Below, piece by piece: positions 27,806 through 36,386 of a DNA stretch of 64,000 nt; the stretch's first letter is position 1, and each line of letters begins with the position of its first letter. Origin of the DNA: Salinicoccus cyprini (GTDB lineage: Bacteria > Bacillota > Bacilli > Staphylococcales > Salinicoccaceae); NCBI RefSeq assembly GCF_007713705.1, contig NZ_VMSJ01000001.1:1-64000 (forward strand). Reading direction: 5' to 3'. Position numbers and translations under genes: made by a program. The notes beneath the pieces were generated by a model, which saw nothing but the letters and a program-made list of their open reading frames with translations, was not told where the DNA came from and searched no databases.

Positions 27806-27852
27806 AGACGTCACGGTGGCTGATTCTGTAATGCTGCTGTGACGTCTTTTTT
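27806..27852 (+). terminator. L-box regulated terminator
   Basis: AGACGTCAC (27806-27814) pairs with GTGACGTCT (27839-27847), with partial extension inward, followed by a T run. Expression platform of the lysine riboswitch. Confidence 0.88.
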
Positions 27853-27882
27853 GTAGTCCAAATAAACTTCAGGAGGATATAT

Positions 27883-29475
27883 ATGGAAAGTATACTCAAC
27901 TGGGAGTACATCTCCCTCATCCCGCCATTACTGACACTGGTTCTCGTCGTACTGACCCGCAAGGTGGGCATCAGCCTTGGTGTCGGCATCATCACTTCGG
28001 CGTTTGTCGTTGCCGGTGCAGGCATCGTTGAAACACTCCGGATAATCTGGAACAGCTTTGCCATGATTTTTGTCGATGGCGGCACCATCAACACGTGGAA
28101 CGCCTTCATCCTCATCTTTCTCAGTCTGCTCGGCATCATGACGGCTTTCATCAACATGTCGGGTGGCGCAAAGGCGTTCACTGCATGGGCCCTGACAAAA
28201 GTGAAGTCCCGCAGGGGAGCGAACTTCGCAACAGCACTGCTCGGCATCATCGTATTCATCGATGATTATTTCAGTGCACTGATCGTCGGCCAGGTGGCAA
28301 AACCGCTTACCGATAAATACAACGTTTCAAGAGCAAAGCTCGCCTATCTGATCGATACGACGGCTTCACCAGTTTCCGTCATCGCACCCATATCAAGCTG
28401 GGGTGCCGGCATCATGGGACTTGTGGCACCGCTGCTTACAGCAGCCGGTCTTGTTGCCATTTCGCCATTCCAGGCGTTCGTCTACATGATTCCGATGAAT
28501 TTCTATGTACTGACCGCCATCGCCATGATGTTCATCGTCATCGCTACCCGGTTCGATATCGGTCCGATGCGCAAGCATGAGACGCTGGCGCTCAATGAAG
28601 GCCGCGTCGTGGAGAATCCACGTGAAGTGCCCGGAGAAACGGATGAAGCGCTTCCCGTCCATCAGGATGGCTCGGCAAAAGCGCTGATCATTCCGATTCT
28701 CGGTCTGGCACTGACTGTCATTGTGGCGATGTTCATTACAGGTGCAATGACCGGCGGTTCTGTGGATATCTTCAGCATTTTCGAAAATACACTCGTAACA
28801 CATTCGCTTGTCATCGGTGGTGTTGTCGGCCTGGTGCTCAGCCTGTTCTACTTCTTCAAGGATACGCGTCACAACAGCGACTTCGGCAAGAGTGAAATCT
28901 GGCTTGGCGTGAAGACCGGATTCATGGCGATGTTCCCGGCCATCCTCGTACTGACACTGGCATGGATGATCGGTGACCTGATCGGTCAGCTCGGTACAGG
29001 AGAACTGCTCGGTGCCATGGTCGAACAATCCAGCCTCCCGACAGGCGTCCTGCTTGCGGTTGTCTTCGCAGTGGCCTGTCTGATGGCATTGGCGACGGGT
29101 ACGAGCTGGGGATCTTTCGGCATTCTGATCCCGATCACCGGTGAGATCATGATTTCACTCGGTGCAACGGACCTGCTGCTGCCAAGTATCGCAGCAGTAC
29201 TGGCCGGAGCGGTATTCGGCGACCACTGCTCACCAATATCCGACTCCACGATCCTGTCCTCGACAGGTGCCGGGTGCAACCATATCGTCCACGTCATGAC
29301 CCAGCTGCCGTACGCGGTCCTGTCTGCACTGATTGCGCTTGTCGGCTATCTGGTTCTCGGACTGACCTCAAGCCTGCTGCTATCGCTTGGTGCCCTGCTC
29401 GTGCTGATCATACTTGTTTTTGTTGTGGCAAAAGTCGTCTACACGCCGATTGCCAGAAGGAATACTCAATCATAA
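27883..29475 (+). CDS. NhaC-family transporter under lysine control (LysW-like)
   Basis: 530-residue membrane protein with about 12 helices in the NhaC/ion transporter family. Family motifs include IDTTASPVSVIAPISSWGAG (cut here to its core), LATGTSWGSFGI and FGDHCSPISDST. NhaC proteins are usually annotated as Na+/H+ antiporters, but members behind L-boxes have been proposed as lysine transporters (LysW). The riboswitch directly upstream therefore makes lysine the best candidate substrate, driven by sodium or proton gradient. GGAGG ribosome binding site. Single-gene unit with its own terminator. Confidence 0.88.
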   Translation: MESILNWEYISLIPPLLTLVLVVLTRKVGISLGVGIITSAFVVAGAGIVETLRIIWNSFAMIFVDGGTINTWNAFILIFLSLLGIMTAFINMSGGAKAFTAWALTKVKSRRGANFATALLGIIVFIDDYFSALIVGQVAKPLTDKYNVSRAKLAYLIDTTASPVSVIAPISSWGAGIMGLVAPLLTAAGLVAISPFQAFVYMIPMNFYVLTAIAMMFIVIATRFDIGPMRKHETLALNEGRVVENPREVPGETDEALPVHQDGSAKALIIPILGLALTVIVAMFITGAMTGGSVDIFSIFENTLVTHSLVIGGVVGLVLSLFYFFKDTRHNSDFGKSEIWLGVKTGFMAMFPAILVLTLAWMIGDLIGQLGTGELLGAMVEQSSLPTGVLLAVVFAVACLMALATGTSWGSFGILIPITGEIMISLGATDLLLPSIAAVLAGAVFGDHCSPISDSTILSSTGAGCNHIVHVMTQLPYAVLSALIALVGYLVLGLTSSLLLSLGALLVLIILVFVVAKVVYTPIARRNTQS

Positions 29476-29487
29476 TACTGATCATGG

Positions 29488-29514
29488 AACCTCCACTTTC
29501 GAGTGGAGGTTTTT
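29488..29514 (+). terminator. terminator after the NhaC-family gene
   Basis: 10-bp stem AACCTCCACT / AGTGGAGGTT closed by a TTCG tetraloop, followed by T run. Confidence 0.92.
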
Positions 29515-29522
29515 CTATCATC

Positions 29523-29567
29523 CAACAATTTCAACAATTTCAATTTTTCCTACTTTATCAGTATAAT
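29523..29567 (+). promoter_or_regulatory. short tandem repeat and candidate lipA promoter
   Basis: CAACAATTT is repeated in tandem (29523-29540). TTCAAT (29539-29544), a 17-base spacer and a perfect TATAAT (29562-29567) follow, 50 bases before lipA. The -35 element is poor. Confidence 0.4.
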
Positions 29568-29616
29568 TATGATAATATGAGTATGACATCTACATAAATA
29601 AGGGAGGCATTGCAAC

Positions 29617-30537
29617 ATGGCCACAAAAAATGAAGAAATTCTAAGAAAACCCGACTGGCTGAAGATCAAACTGAACACGAATAAGAACTATACCGGACTG
29701 AAGAAGATGATGCGGGAGAAGAACCTGCATACCGTATGTGAAGAAGCGAAATGTCCAAATATCCATGAGTGCTGGGGAGAGCGCCGCACTGCGACATTCA
29801 TGATTCTTGGTGCGGTATGTACGCGTGCATGCAGGTTCTGCGCCGTGAAGACGGGCCTGCCGAATGAACTTGACTGGGATGAACCGAATCGTGTGGCGGA
29901 ATCCGTCGAGCTGATGAATCTCAAGCACGTTGTCATTACTGCAGTGGCAAGGGATGACCTGAAGGATGGTGGGTCGGCTGTCTATGCAGAGACTGTCAGA
30001 AAAGTACGGGAGAAGAATCCGTTTACGACCATCGAAGTATTGCCATCCGATATGGGTGGCGAGTATGATAGTCTGAAGACGCTGATGGATGCCAAACCGG
30101 ATATACTGAATCATAACATCGAGACGGTCGAGCGTCTGACGCCAAGAGTGCGTGCCAAGGCGAAGTATCACAGGACACTTGAGTTCCTGCAGCGTTCCAA
30201 GGAGATGTATCCTGAAATACCGACAAAATCGAGCCTGATGGTCGGTCTTGGGGAGACGGTGGAGGAGATCCACCAGACAATGGATGACCTTCGGGCGCAT
30301 GATGTGGATATCATGACGATCGGACAGTATCTGCAGCCTTCGAGAAAACATCTCAAAGTGCAGAAATACTATACACCACTCGAGTTCGGAAAGCTCAGGA
30401 AAGTGGCCATGGAAAAAGGGTTCAAACACTGCCAGGCAGGGCCGATGGTGCGTTCAAGCTATCATGCGGATGAGCAGGTGAACGAAGCGGCCAAGGCCAG
30501 ACAGGCGAAAGGCGATGAACTATTGAAAGGTGAGTAG
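29617..30537 (+). CDS. lipA: lipoyl synthase
   Basis: 306-residue radical SAM enzyme inserting two sulfur atoms into protein-bound octanoyl groups. The auxiliary cluster cysteines are C41, C46 and C52 ([12 protein letters not shown]). The radical SAM cysteines are C68, C72 and C75 (CTRACRFC). The C-terminal RSSYHADEQ contains the serine that ligates the auxiliary cluster. It depends on Fe-S supply from Suf and serves GcvH and the dehydrogenase complexes. GGGAGG before the ATG. It is followed after four bases by yutD, the staphylococcal/Bacillus order. Confidence 0.97.
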   Translation: MATKNEEILRKPDWLKIKLNTNKNYTGLKKMMREKNLHTVCEEAKCPNIHECWGERRTATFMILGAVCTRACRFCAVKTGLPNELDWDEPNRVAESVELMNLKHVVITAVARDDLKDGGSAVYAETVRKVREKNPFTTIEVLPSDMGGEYDSLKTLMDAKPDILNHNIETVERLTPRVRAKAKYHRTLEFLQRSKEMYPEIPTKSSLMVGLGETVEEIHQTMDDLRAHDVDIMTIGQYLQPSRKHLKVQKYYTPLEFGKLRKVAMEKGFKHCQAGPMVRSSYHADEQVNEAAKARQAKGDELLKGE

Positions 30538-30541
30538 AACT

Positions 30542-30955
30542 ATGATTACGGTGGACCATATGAATTTCGAACTGGTCGAGAACTACCGGGATGCTTTTGA
30601 TGAAACGCAGTTTGACAGCAAATACAGCGAAGTACTCAACAAATACGATTACATCGTCGGAGACATCGGCTACGAAAAGCTGAGGCTGACCGGCTTCTAC
30701 CGCGACAATAAGAAGAAGGTCGAGCGGGACAAGAAGTATAGCGCCATCCAGGACTACCTCTACGAGTACTGCAATTTCGGATGCGCCTACTTTGTTTTGC
30801 GCAAAGTTTCCAAGACGGAATTGAAGGAGCGCGAAGAGGCGTCCGATAATACTGCTGATGCGCCTGTGGATGATGTGGAAAATGAAGCGCATGAAGAACA
30901 GGAAGATGCACAGACGAACAGCAGAACACTTGCGGCAAGAAAGCCAAGTGGATGA
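30542..30955 (+). CDS. yutD: YutD family protein (DUF1027)
   Basis: 137-residue soluble protein. Residues 1-95 match the YutD/DUF1027 family, including YDYIVGDIGYEKLRLTGFY and a CNFGCAYFVLRK ending. The C-terminal 40 residues are acidic and probably disordered. Function is unknown, though location behind lipA is conserved in Firmicutes. ATG 30542 follows GAAAGGTGAG and starts four bases past the lipA stop, so they are probably co-translated. Confidence 0.88.
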   Translation: MITVDHMNFELVENYRDAFDETQFDSKYSEVLNKYDYIVGDIGYEKLRLTGFYRDNKKKVERDKKYSAIQDYLYEYCNFGCAYFVLRKVSKTELKEREEASDNTADAPVDDVENEAHEEQEDAQTNSRTLAARKPSG

Positions 30956-30964
30956 ACAGCAGAA

Positions 30965-30997
30965 AAGCCTGCATTCCCTTCCCGGGAATGCAGGCTT
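30965..30997. terminator. bidirectional terminator
   Basis: 14-bp perfect stem AAGCCTGCATTCCC / GGGAATGCAGGCTT with 5-base loop. The T tract is better on the minus strand (TTTTC). Confidence 0.85.
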
Positions 30998-31013
30998 GAT
31001 TTATACGGTGCAG

Positions 31014-31280
31014 TCAGACGATGATTTCCGATAGGAACGCTTCCACTTCGGCTGCTTCCTCGTCACTGAGCCCGAGTATATGAGCGATATACCCTTCCTC
31101 CTCGAGGTCATCGGAACCGATGATTCCGAAACGGCTGCTCTGGGTGTTCAGCACCAGGCTCTTGCCGAAGTAGCGATCGGTCTGGATGATTGCCAGATCA
31201 TATCGGGCATGCTCTCCGACAAAGCTGACATAGCGCGTATTGGTATCTTCCGATTCATCATAAAGAAAGAAGTCGATCAA
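31014..31280 (-). CDS. DUF3055 family protein
   Basis: 88-residue acidic soluble protein matching the small Firmicutes family DUF3055: RYVSFVGEHARYDLAII, DRYFGKSLVLNTQSSRFGIIG, and a C-terminal helix rich in Glu (DEEAAEVEAFLSEIIV). In staphylococci it sits between yutD and DUF86, as here. Function unknown. Convergent with yutD and divergent from DUF86. Confidence 0.82.
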   Translation of the reverse strand: MIDFFLYDESEDTNTRYVSFVGEHARYDLAIIQTDRYFGKSLVLNTQSSRFGIIGSDDLEEEGYIAHILGLSDEEAAEVEAFLSEIIV

Positions 31281-31368
31281 AGAGTTCCCCTCCAGTTCAA
31301 GTGTACTGGAATTATGCTATCATATTATTGTAATAGTTACAAAAGAACGATGATAGGGGTGGCGACGT

Positions 31369-31800
31369 ATGTATTTCGTAGATAAGGACTTACTGATTGA
31401 ACGTCTGGATTATATAGAACGTCTTACGGGGACGTTTGAAGAAAGGGAAGGTCTTGCGCTTGAGCGGTCCTGCCATATGCTCATTGAAGCGGTCGTTGAT
31501 GTCGGCAATATGATAATAGATGCTTTCATACTGCGTGATCCGGGCAGCTATCAGGATGTCATGGACATCATGGAGAATGAAGGGGTGATTCCATCCGAGG
31601 ACAACCGCCGTTTCCAGAAAACATTCAGATGGCGCAGCGAACTGACGCGCAACTATACACGGCTTGATCATGAAGAGATGAAGGCCGACTTCGAGGAACA
31701 TCTTTCGGCCTATCAGGACTACAGGAAAAATGTCTTTGATTTCTTTGAGAATGAAGGGCAGGCAATTACAGCGTTCAGAGGTGACCAGCATGAAGTATGA
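31369..31800 (+). CDS. DUF86 / HepT-like HEPN domain protein
   Basis: 143-residue all-helical protein of the DUF86 (HepT-like, HEPN) family. The catalytic pattern of HEPN ribonucleases, R-x6-H, is intact as R94-N-Y-T-R-L-D-H101. In HepT-MntA systems such proteins are toxins modified by a nucleotidyltransferase antitoxin. No MntA gene is adjacent here and the gene overlaps nagD by 11 bases in a conserved housekeeping cluster. It may be a non-toxic orphan as in Bacillus YutE. AGGGGTGG lies before ATG 31369. Confidence 0.8.
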   Translation: MYFVDKDLLIERLDYIERLTGTFEEREGLALERSCHMLIEAVVDVGNMIIDAFILRDPGSYQDVMDIMENEGVIPSEDNRRFQKTFRWRSELTRNYTRLDHEEMKADFEEHLSAYQDYRKNVFDFFENEGQAITAFRGDQHEV

Positions 31801-32554
31801 AGGCTATCTGATTGACCTTGACGGCACGATGTATAACGGAAATACGGTCATCGACGGTGCCATCGACTTCATAGACAGGTTGAACCAGGCAGATATCCCT
31901 TATGTTTTTCTGACGAACAATGCGACCAAAACGCAGGCAGAGGCAGCGCAGAAGCTGATCGACATGGGTTTTGATATCCATTCGGAAACGCTATATACAT
32001 CCGCTATGGCAACAGCTGCCTATCTGGAAGTGGAGGCACCGGGGGCATCGGTCCATGTGATCGGCACGGACAGTCTGCGGTCGACGCTGGAAGCAGCGGG
32101 ATGTGTCATTACAGATGACAGTCCGGACTTTGTAGTAATGGGGCTCGACAGGCAGATCACCTACGATAAGCTGGCGCTTGGCGCCCGTCTGATTTCAGCC
32201 GGCGCAGGGTTCATATCGACCAACCCCGACAGAAAATTTCCAAGTGATGAAGGGCTGCTGCCCGGAAATGGCGCGCTCGTCTCTGTACTCGCAAGTACAA
32301 CAGATGTGGAACCGATCGTCATCGGCAAGCCGAAAGGGATCATTCTGGAAGCCGCAATCAAGGCACTCGGGCTGCCGAAGGATAATGTCCTGCTTGTTGG
32401 GGACAACTACGACACCGATATACTGACCGGACTCGATAACGGAGTGGATACACTCCACGTCAACACCGGCGTCACACGTGCAGAAATAGTGAAGGAAAAG
32501 GCGATGCAGCCTGCACATATGATCAACCAACTGAGTGAATGGAGCGTGGAATAG
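31790..32554 (+). CDS. NagD-like HAD-IIA sugar phosphatase
   Basis: 254-residue cytoplasmic HAD hydrolase, subfamily IIA. Motif I is D9-L-D-G-T (nucleophile D9, acid/base D11). VFLTNNATKT is motif II, IGKPKG carries the motif III lysine, and LVGDNYDTDILTG carries motif IV. Usually described as NagD or a p-nitrophenylphosphatase, with broad phosphate substrates. ATG 31790 after GAGGTGA is the correct start, since upstream in-frame ATG codons lie inside the DUF86 gene. It is directly followed by the hydroxyacid dehydrogenase. Confidence 0.9.
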   Translation: MKYEGYLIDLDGTMYNGNTVIDGAIDFIDRLNQADIPYVFLTNNATKTQAEAAQKLIDMGFDIHSETLYTSAMATAAYLEVEAPGASVHVIGTDSLRSTLEAAGCVITDDSPDFVVMGLDRQITYDKLALGARLISAGAGFISTNPDRKFPSDEGLLPGNGALVSVLASTTDVEPIVIGKPKGIILEAAIKALGLPKDNVLLVGDNYDTDILTGLDNGVDTLHVNTGVTRAEIVKEKAMQPAHMINQLSEWSVE

Positions 32555-33511
32555 ATGAAGAAGATCGTAATCACCCGAAAGATCAATCCGACGATGATCC
32601 AGAAGCTTGAAAAGGACTTTCGAGTCGTACTATGGGATGAAGCGGAAAAGCCGATGCCGCGTGACCGCTTCCTTGAAGAGACAGCGGATGCCCATGGTGT
32701 GCTGACAATGCTCAGTGATAAAGTCGATGAAGAGATGCTGTCGAATGCTCGAAACCTCAAAGTGGTGGCCAATCTTGCGGTCGGCTATGACAACATCGAT
32801 CTTGAGTCGGCGAAGCAGCACAACGTCATCATTACAAATACGCCGGACGTCCTGACAGAGACGACTGCGGAGCTTGCATTCACTCTGATGCTGACAGCAG
32901 CACGCCGGGTGCTTGAGGCGAACCGTCAGCTGATGGCAGGCGAATGGTCCGGATGGAGCCCGTATCATATGGCTGGCACCGACATATTCGGCAAAACGGT
33001 TGGCATTTTCGGCATGGGATCGATTGGTGCCGCGTTTGCCAGAAGGCTCAGCGGTTTCCGTACGAAAGTGCTCTATCACAACCGGAGCCAGTCCGAACTC
33101 GGTGAGACCCTCGGCGCAGAATATGTTTCGTTCGAAGATCTGCTGTCCGCTTCCGACTTCGTCCTGTGTGCGGCACCGCTGACAGATGAAACGAAGCACC
33201 GTTTTGATAAGGAAGCGTTCCAGCGCATGAAAGACAGTGCTTTCTTCATCAATATCGGCCGGGGTGCCCATGTTGTGGAGGCGGACCTCGCTCGTGCAGT
33301 GGAGACGGGTCAGATCAGAGGGGCTGCCCTTGATGTATTTGAAAATGAACCGATCGGCAAGGATCATCCATTCGTCAATATGGATAACATGACACTGCTG
33401 CCGCATATCGGCAGTGCATCGGTGGACACAAGAAACAATATGATGAACCTGTGCGTCAATAATATTATGGAAGTACTGAACGGCGGCAATCCGATTACGC
33501 CTGTCAAATAG
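32555..33511 (+). CDS. D-isomer-specific 2-hydroxyacid dehydrogenase
   Basis: 318-residue cytosolic NAD(P)-dependent dehydrogenase of the GhrB/glyoxylate-hydroxypyruvate type. Nucleotide motif GIFGMGSIG (about 149-157), the NLAVGYDNID block, catalytic Arg in NIGRGAHV, the Glu in ALDVFENEP and the His in LLPHIGSAS are all present. It starts immediately after the nagD stop, as in staphylococci. Likely reduces glyoxylate or hydroxypyruvate, or oxidises D-glycerate. Exact substrate uncertain. Confidence 0.88.
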   Translation: MKKIVITRKINPTMIQKLEKDFRVVLWDEAEKPMPRDRFLEETADAHGVLTMLSDKVDEEMLSNARNLKVVANLAVGYDNIDLESAKQHNVIITNTPDVLTETTAELAFTLMLTAARRVLEANRQLMAGEWSGWSPYHMAGTDIFGKTVGIFGMGSIGAAFARRLSGFRTKVLYHNRSQSELGETLGAEYVSFEDLLSASDFVLCAAPLTDETKHRFDKEAFQRMKDSAFFINIGRGAHVVEADLARAVETGQIRGAALDVFENEPIGKDHPFVNMDNMTLLPHIGSASVDTRNNMMNLCVNNIMEVLNGGNPITPVK

Positions 33512-33517
33512 CTTCAC

Positions 33518-33540
33518 GCCCCCAGAGGGGGCTTTATTTT
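33518..33540 (+). terminator. terminator after the dehydrogenase
   Basis: GCCCCC / GGGGGC with an AGA loop, tail TTTATTTT. Confidence 0.82.
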
Positions 33541-33548
33541 CAAAAACA

Positions 33549-33579
33549 TTGTTAACCATATATAAATTATGGTTAACAA
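33549..33579. promoter_or_regulatory. BirA-type operator of bioY
   Basis: A perfect 12-base inverted repeat, TTGTTAACCATA / TATGGTTAACAA, separated by seven bases. It matches the BirA operator class (TTGTWAACC - spacer - GGTTWACAA) known in Firmicutes. It lies 53 bases upstream of bioY and overlaps an AT-rich region suited to the promoter. Biotin-loaded BirA should repress bioY. Confidence 0.85.
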
Positions 33580-33631
33580 ATAATGATGTTAGTGGTATGA
33601 TGGTACTCTAATCAGAAAAGAGGGGGATTTC

Positions 33632-34174
33632 ATGTCAACAAAACATCTGGTCTACGTTGCGCTGTTTGCAGCGCTGATTGCAGTCGGTGCACAGATCCGT
33701 CTGCCCATCGGCCCGGTACCGGTCACATTCCAGGTACCGATGGCACTGCTTGCCGGTCTGCTGCTCGGACCGAAGCTTGGTGCATTGAGCGCCACGGTCT
33801 ATATGCTGATGGGGCTTGTCGGCCTGCCGGTCTTTGCCGGAGGTGGCGGCATTGCAACCGTAGTCTCTCCGACATTCGGTTTCATCGTCGGTCTGATACC
33901 GGCTGCCTTCTGCGCCGGGCTTGGTACTGCCTACAGAACGCCGCTTGCCGGTACAGTGAGCTTCACACTGCTCGCCCTGTTCTTTGTCTTTCTGTTCGGC
34001 TTCCTGTACTTCATTTTCATCATGAATACTGTCATCGGCACGCCGATGAGCGCGATTGAAGCACTTAAAGTGGCTGTGCTGCCATTCATCGTGAAGGATG
34101 TCATAGTCGCCGTGCTCACCAGCCTGTTTGCACGGACGCTCCATGCACGCGGGCTTGATCTCGCAAGCAGCTGA
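33632..34174 (+). CDS. bioY: biotin transporter substrate-binding subunit BioY
   Basis: 180-residue membrane S component for biotin uptake, likely working with a shared energy-coupling (ECF) module encoded elsewhere. About six helices and the family's PIGPVPVTFQ and MLMGLVGLPVFAGG signatures are present. No bioM or bioN gene is adjacent. The perfect BirA-type inverted repeat upstream supports the biotin assignment. AGAGGGGG ribosome binding site. Confidence 0.94.
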   Translation: MSTKHLVYVALFAALIAVGAQIRLPIGPVPVTFQVPMALLAGLLLGPKLGALSATVYMLMGLVGLPVFAGGGGIATVVSPTFGFIVGLIPAAFCAGLGTAYRTPLAGTVSFTLLALFFVFLFGFLYFIFIMNTVIGTPMSAIEALKVAVLPFIVKDVIVAVLTSLFARTLHARGLDLASS

Positions 34175-34180
34175 GTGAAC

Positions 34181-34209
34181 AAAAAAGCCACTGGATACTC
34201 TCCAGTGGC
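34181..34209 (-). terminator. terminator of yuzD-like gene
   Basis: 9-bp stem GCCACTGGA / TCCAGTGGC with a 5-base loop. The run of A before it gives six T on the minus strand. Confidence 0.85.
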
Positions 34210-34214
34210 AAGGC

Positions 34215-34523
34215 TCATGCCTGCTCCGCCATCGATTTCTGGATCGGCTTCAGCTGCACATGGCCGTCCTGGACGATTTCATCATTGATGGTGACGAGTG
34301 GATAGAACAGCTCATCCTCATTGATGCGTTCGATGATGCTTTCGTCAAAGTCGGAAAGATTATCATTCCGGTCGATATCGATATAGTTGAAATTCAGATC
34401 GTCTTCCGGATACTTTCGACTGAGGACCGCTTCAAGCCATTCGTATGTGTCCTTTGACCCAGGCGCATTGACACAGCTGGCGCAGATGACATCACGTCCA
34501 TAGACGTTGATCACGTACTTCAT
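34215..34523 (-). CDS. yuzD: YuzD family protein (DUF1462)
   Basis: 102-residue soluble protein of the YuzD/DUF1462 group with a thioredoxin-like look. CASC (C-x2-C) sits near the N-terminus in VICASCVNAPGSKDTYEWLEA, and a FYPLVTINDEIVQDGH stretch resembles the cis-proline strand. ATG 34523 is preferred, preceded by AAAGGCGG. It stands next to nfu and yutJ as in Bacillus, where yuzD, yutI and yutJ are neighbours. A redox role with the Fe-S proteins is plausible but unproven. Confidence 0.82.
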   Translation of the reverse strand: MKYVINVYGRDVICASCVNAPGSKDTYEWLEAVLSRKYPEDDLNFNYIDIDRNDNLSDFDESIIERINEDELFYPLVTINDEIVQDGHVQLKPIQKSMAEQA

Positions 34524-34621
34524 AGGATAACATCCGCCTTTCAGATGATGGATTTTTCTTTCCATATCCATTATAATATACATATAATCATTTGCGTATG
34601 AAAGAATAAGGAGTGAATTTC

Positions 34622-34864
34622 ATGACTACTAGCCAGGATACAATGTTTGAACAAGTCGATGAAGTACTTGATAAATTGCGCCCGTTCCTACTTAGAGATG
34701 GCGGAGACTGTGAACTTGTGGATGTAGAGGATGGTATTGTCAAGCTGCGCCTTCTCGGTGCTTGCGGCACGTGCCCAAGCTCCACCATTACGCTTAAAGC
34801 CGGCATTGAACGTGCACTGCTTGAAGAAGTTCCAGGTTTTGTGGAAGTGGAACAGGTATTCTAA
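34622..34864 (+). CDS. NifU C-terminal domain Fe-S carrier (Nfu/YutI)
   Basis: 80-residue cytoplasmic Fe-S carrier matching the NifU C-terminal domain. The cluster-binding CGTCPSS (C-x2-C) is intact in [16 protein letters not shown]. It delivers clusters made by Suf to apo-enzymes such as aconitase or LipA. ATG 34622 follows AAGGAGTG, so the upstream GTG at 34613 is not used. Terminator follows. Confidence 0.92.
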   Translation: MTTSQDTMFEQVDEVLDKLRPFLLRDGGDCELVDVEDGIVKLRLLGACGTCPSSTITLKAGIERALLEEVPGFVEVEQVF

Positions 34865-34876
34865 GCCATATACATC

Positions 34877-34909
34877 AACAGCCCCCGCAATCTGCGGGGG
34901 CTGTTCTTT
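34877..34909 (+). terminator. terminator after nfu
   Basis: 13-bp stem AACAGCCCCCGCA / TGCGGGGGCTGTT with 3-base loop, tail CTTTA. It reaches into the stop region of the convergent yutJ-like gene. Confidence 0.82.
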
Positions 34910-35966
34910 AGTTGCCGAGCTTGTACATCCATAGGACGCCGCTTTTCAGCATGCGTGCAATACGACCTGTTACGGTCCGCTCCTTGAGGTAGGCGAACCC
35001 TTCCTTCGAGCCAAGTGAACCGAGAATGCCCTGCATCTTTATTTCAGGCATTTCGGATGGAAGTGGCCGTTCTTTTATAAGCGTATCGATGACTTCTGCG
35101 ATCTGCTCCGCCTGTCCTTCTGCCACCTGGGCGGAAGGCGCGTGCTCGAGTGCAGCGGAATCACCGACGACGTAGGCATTTTCAAATCCTGGTATCTGAT
35201 GGTACTGGTTGAGGACAACACGCCCACCAGCTCCGAATTCAACCGGCATCTCGCGAACTGCTTCAGCCGGCTGGACGCCTGCCGTCCAGATGATCATATC
35301 GAGATCCTGTGAGTCATTGTTATTGTAGACCTTGTCTGCTTCAACCTTGACGATGTTGGAATTCGGAATGACTTCGACATCATTTTCATCGAACCATCTT
35401 TTGACGTAGGCGCTGAGGCGTGCCGGATACATCGGCAGAATGCGGTCGCCACGGTCGAACAGCTTGATGATGAGGTCACCGCGGGCTTCCCGCAGTTCAC
35501 TGGCCACTTCGATGCCACTGAGTCCGGCACCGATGATGCCGACTTTGGCACCTGGGCTCAATGAACCGATTTTTTCGTAGGTGGCGCGGGATTGTCTTAA
35601 CGTCTGGATGCTGTAGGTATGTTCGCTGGCACCTGGTACATCATGATACTTGTCTTCGCATCCGAGACCGATGACGAGTGTATCATAGCCCAGTGTCTGG
35701 TTTTCAAGGATGACCTGGTTCCCCTCGAGGTCGATGCTGGTAATGGTATCATATATCACATTGACCTTGTCATCATCAGGAAAGTCCACCCGGACCGTCT
35801 TTTCGCTTTTGGTTCCAGCAGCAAGCGCATAGTATTCTGTCTTCAACCCATGGAAAGGGTTCTTGTCAACGAGCGTAATAGTATAGTCGGATGGTAATTT
35901 GGGCAGAATGCGCTGAATAAAGCGCATGTTTCCATATCCCCCTCCGAGACATACAATAGTTTTCAT
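34908..35966 (-). CDS. yutJ: NADH dehydrogenase-like flavoprotein (YutJ)
   Basis: 352-residue pyridine nucleotide-disulfide oxidoreductase fold. The FAD motif is CLGGGYGNMR (6-15), the NAD motif is VGIIGAGLSGIEVASEL, and late FAD contacts are in TAGVQP and YVVGDSAA. It resembles NDH-2 and YutJ of Bacillus and lacks the C-terminal amphipathic membrane anchor of proven NDH-2 only partly (it ends MLKSGVLWMYKLGN). It may reduce menaquinone or another acceptor. ATG 35966 follows AAGGCGG. Divergent from yuzB. Confidence 0.84.
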   Translation of the reverse strand: MKTIVCLGGGYGNMRFIQRILPKLPSDYTITLVDKNPFHGLKTEYYALAAGTKSEKTVRVDFPDDDKVNVIYDTITSIDLEGNQVILENQTLGYDTLVIGLGCEDKYHDVPGASEHTYSIQTLRQSRATYEKIGSLSPGAKVGIIGAGLSGIEVASELREARGDLIIKLFDRGDRILPMYPARLSAYVKRWFDENDVEVIPNSNIVKVEADKVYNNNDSQDLDMIIWTAGVQPAEAVREMPVEFGAGGRVVLNQYHQIPGFENAYVVGDSAALEHAPSAQVAEGQAEQIAEVIDTLIKERPLPSEMPEIKMQGILGSLGSKEGFAYLKERTVTGRIARMLKSGVLWMYKLGN

Positions 35967-36069
35967 AGTCAGTACCGCCTTGTTTAGAAATTCTATTACT
36001 TTCATTATAATGTTTAACAGGATAAACTACAATGAAAGTAGGTAATAATACAGAGAAAGAGGGAGTGCG

Positions 36070-36333
36070 ATGTTTACCCTTGTGGAGTTCTGTTCATCGA
36101 ATATGCTTAAGGGGACTGAAGAAGTGTACCGCACTTTGGACGAAGATCCCGGAATCGATGTGCTGGACTACGGATGCCTGAATAACTGCGGCCTGTGCAG
36201 CAAGGCATTTTTTGTCCTTGTGGATGGGCAGATCGTCAGTGCAATGACACCCGAGAAACTGCTTGAGAAGATCTACAAAAGAATAGACAGGAACGAGAGA
36301 GAGCTTGAGGACTGGACCGATGATTTGAACTAG
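36070..36333 (+). CDS. yuzB: YuzB family protein (DUF1450)
   Basis: 87-residue soluble protein of the YuzB/DUF1450 family. Cysteines lie in FCSSN near the N-terminus and in YGCLNNCGLCSKAFFVLV (about 38-55), the latter resembling a metal or thiol site. Function unknown. It lies divergent from the yutJ-like gene as in Bacillus and 53 bases upstream of the IscA-type gene, probably in the same transcript. GAGGGAG site. Confidence 0.88.
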   Translation: MFTLVEFCSSNMLKGTEEVYRTLDEDPGIDVLDYGCLNNCGLCSKAFFVLVDGQIVSAMTPEKLLEKIYKRIDRNERELEDWTDDLN

Positions 36334-36386
36334 TCCGGCAATTGCTTTATAATTGATGTAATCAAAAGGTAATAAGAGGTGATGAA

